Source: Pricia antarctica (GTDB lineage: Bacteria; Bacteroidota; Bacteroidia; Flavobacteriales; Flavobacteriaceae). Taken from it: a stretch of 64,000 nucleotides of DNA. The stretch covers positions 62,001-126,000 of the forward strand of contig DRGL01000023.1 of assembly GCA_011050085.1 (NCBI GenBank), read 5' to 3'. This document shows positions 63,095 through 64,000 of this stretch, piece after piece; within the stretch, counting starts at the first letter, position 1; every line of letters begins with the position of its first letter. A program made the translations under genes and the position numbers. Below the pieces are notes generated by a model that saw nothing but the letters and a program-made list of their open reading frames with translations, was not told the origin of the DNA and made no database searches.

Positions 63095-63832
63095 CTATAT
63101 TTTCTGAATCTTCGCTTCGCCGATAATAATTCCTTTATTTATCATGGGGCTACCTTCATAAGCCACTGTAGCTTCACCGTAAGCTGTAATCTTTAGGTCA
63201 TCGCTAACTTTCAAACGGTAACTACCCTCACCATACGCTACAATTTTCGCAGATTTACTTTCGACTCCGAGCGTGTTCACATTGGTCTCGCCATATGCCG
63301 TAATCTTATGACGGCCCAAATTACCTTCCTTGAGCTCGAGATAACTTTCGCCGTAAATGACAGTCTTTAGACTTCCCAATTCCACCTTATCAATATAAAC
63401 TTGGGATGCCCCATACATCGTCAGGTTGAACTTGTCGCCTTTAAGCGGACTTTTACAAACTATTTTCTCTTCCCCGCGCAATGAAAGTTCTTCCAGATTT
63501 TTATAGGTCACCGTTGCCTTTAGAACCGTTCCGTTATAAATGGATTTGGTTTGTTTATATCCGTTATTTTTAATTTTTTCACTTTTGGTCACTTCCTTGG
63601 CATCATCGAGATAAATGCGAAGGGTCTTACCCTTGACTTCGATATTGATTTTATCTTCGGATACACTACTGCTTTCGATAAAAACATTTTCTGTAATACC
63701 TTCTTGAAAGATGACCTGAATATGCGGACTTACAATCACCTTGTCAAAGGCGTCGACATCTACAGATTTAACTTGGGCAAAACTCATTTGAATGCCTAAA
63801 AATAATAATAGGATACCTAATTTGGTTTTCAT
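63095..63832 (-). CDS. Exported GIN-domain (DUF2807) protein
   Basis: A 245-residue protein with a signal peptide (about 1-19, ending MSFAQ). A right-handed beta-solenoid of the DUF2807 'putative auto-transporter adhesin head GIN domain' type follows. The repeats are visible as YGASQVYID, YGESYLELKEG, YGETNVNTLG, YGEGSYRLKV and YGEATVAYEG, one per turn of roughly 20 residues. Such proteins are common in Bacteroidota and face the periplasm or surface; function unknown. It reads toward the permease remnant 69 bp downstream, so it may once have headed the array. Confidence 0.87.
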   Translation of the reverse strand: MKTKLGILLLFLGIQMSFAQVKSVDVDAFDKVIVSPHIQVIFQEGITENVFIESSSVSEDKINIEVKGKTLRIYLDDAKEVTKSEKIKNNGYKQTKSIYNGTVLKATVTYKNLEELSLRGEEKIVCKSPLKGDKFNLTMYGASQVYIDKVELGSLKTVIYGESYLELKEGNLGRHKITAYGETNVNTLGVESKSAKIVAYGEGSYRLKVSDDLKITAYGEATVAYEGSPMINKGIIIGEAKIQKI

Positions 63833-64000
63833 TTTTTTCGTATTATATGGTTTTAATTTTACTACTCTTTTACCAAGGAATTGTTTATATTATTTCAAAC
63901 CAATGTCTCTGATAATACCCTCCCAAACCCTTCCAAAATGTTTGTGAGTCTGGTTCCTCTAGTTCTCCATAATTCAAAGTATAGCACTGACTACTTTTTG

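Noticed and set aside
1-64000. CRISPR array, prophage, insertion sequence or rRNA
   Set aside because: I saw no regularly spaced repeats, phage structural genes, transposase motifs or rRNA sequence on reading the window.

Overview
The window is a chromosomal segment of a Bacteroidota bacterium, most probably a marine Flavobacteriaceae (something like Zobellia, Maribacter or Arenibacter; the genus is a guess). The signs are family-typical gene blocks (GYDIA-type GHMP kinase beside a class II HMG-CoA reductase; coaX / barrel protein / TPR / lptC / CNNM-CBS protein / PpiD in a row), promoters of the Bacteroidota form TTG-N19-TAnnTTTG, a tRNA without encoded CCA, many lipoproteins, and carbohydrate enzymes (GH32, sulfatase). 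I see no phage, insertion sequence, CRISPR array or rRNA.

Layout. 1-2.1 kb: mevalonate-pathway pair (HMG-CoA reductase cut by the window edge, then a GHMP kinase). 2.3-10.3 kb, minus strand: envelope block coaX, outer-membrane barrel, TPR protein, lptC, small membrane protein, CNNM/CBS protein, ppiD-like chaperone. 10.3-10.8 kb: tRNA-Phe, terminator and a frameshifted GIY-YIG gene. 10.8-14.8 kb: APH-fold kinase, lipoprotein ADP-ribosylglycohydrolase, GH32. 15.1-17.4 kb: rhodanese, TIGR04282 transferase and purine nucleoside phosphorylase, resembling part of an arsenosugar cluster. 17.4-24.6 kb: VOC protein, serS, TPR lipoprotein-like secreted protein, DUF4286, GGCT, rsmA, mgtE. 24.7-31.5 kb: patatin, GntP permease, RidA, D-threonine-aldolase-like enzyme, M19 dipeptidase, SGNH esterase, secreted unknown. 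31.5-32.5 kb: a gene-free stretch with decayed-looking coding fragments. 32.5-42.1 kb: DedA, sulfatase, unknown, agmatine-to-putrescine pair (aguB/aguA), penicillin-acylase family protein, ABC exporter. 42.3-43.7 kb: tandem duplicate of a small secreted PepSY-like gene. 44-46.9 kb: Mrp, NifU-like, ferredoxin reductase and ferredoxin. 47.1-63.8 kb, minus strand: one MacB-type ATPase with five tandem full-length FtsX/MacB permeases, the internally deleted remains of a sixth, an LpxR-family gene on the other strand and a GIN-domain (DUF2807) protein.

The most unusual part is the permease array: five paralogues share one ATPase, two of them share a 233-bp tract with only two differences (recent gene conversion), and a sixth has collapsed to its first seven codons joined to its last 52 through a 10-base microhomology. 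The duplicated PepSY-like genes are the second: both copies keep three TGTG(T/A)AA direct repeats at 10- and 20-bp spacing although the sequence between them has changed, which points to a real operator.

Coordinates of motifs were read by eye. Family assignments rest on recognised motifs, not on database searches.
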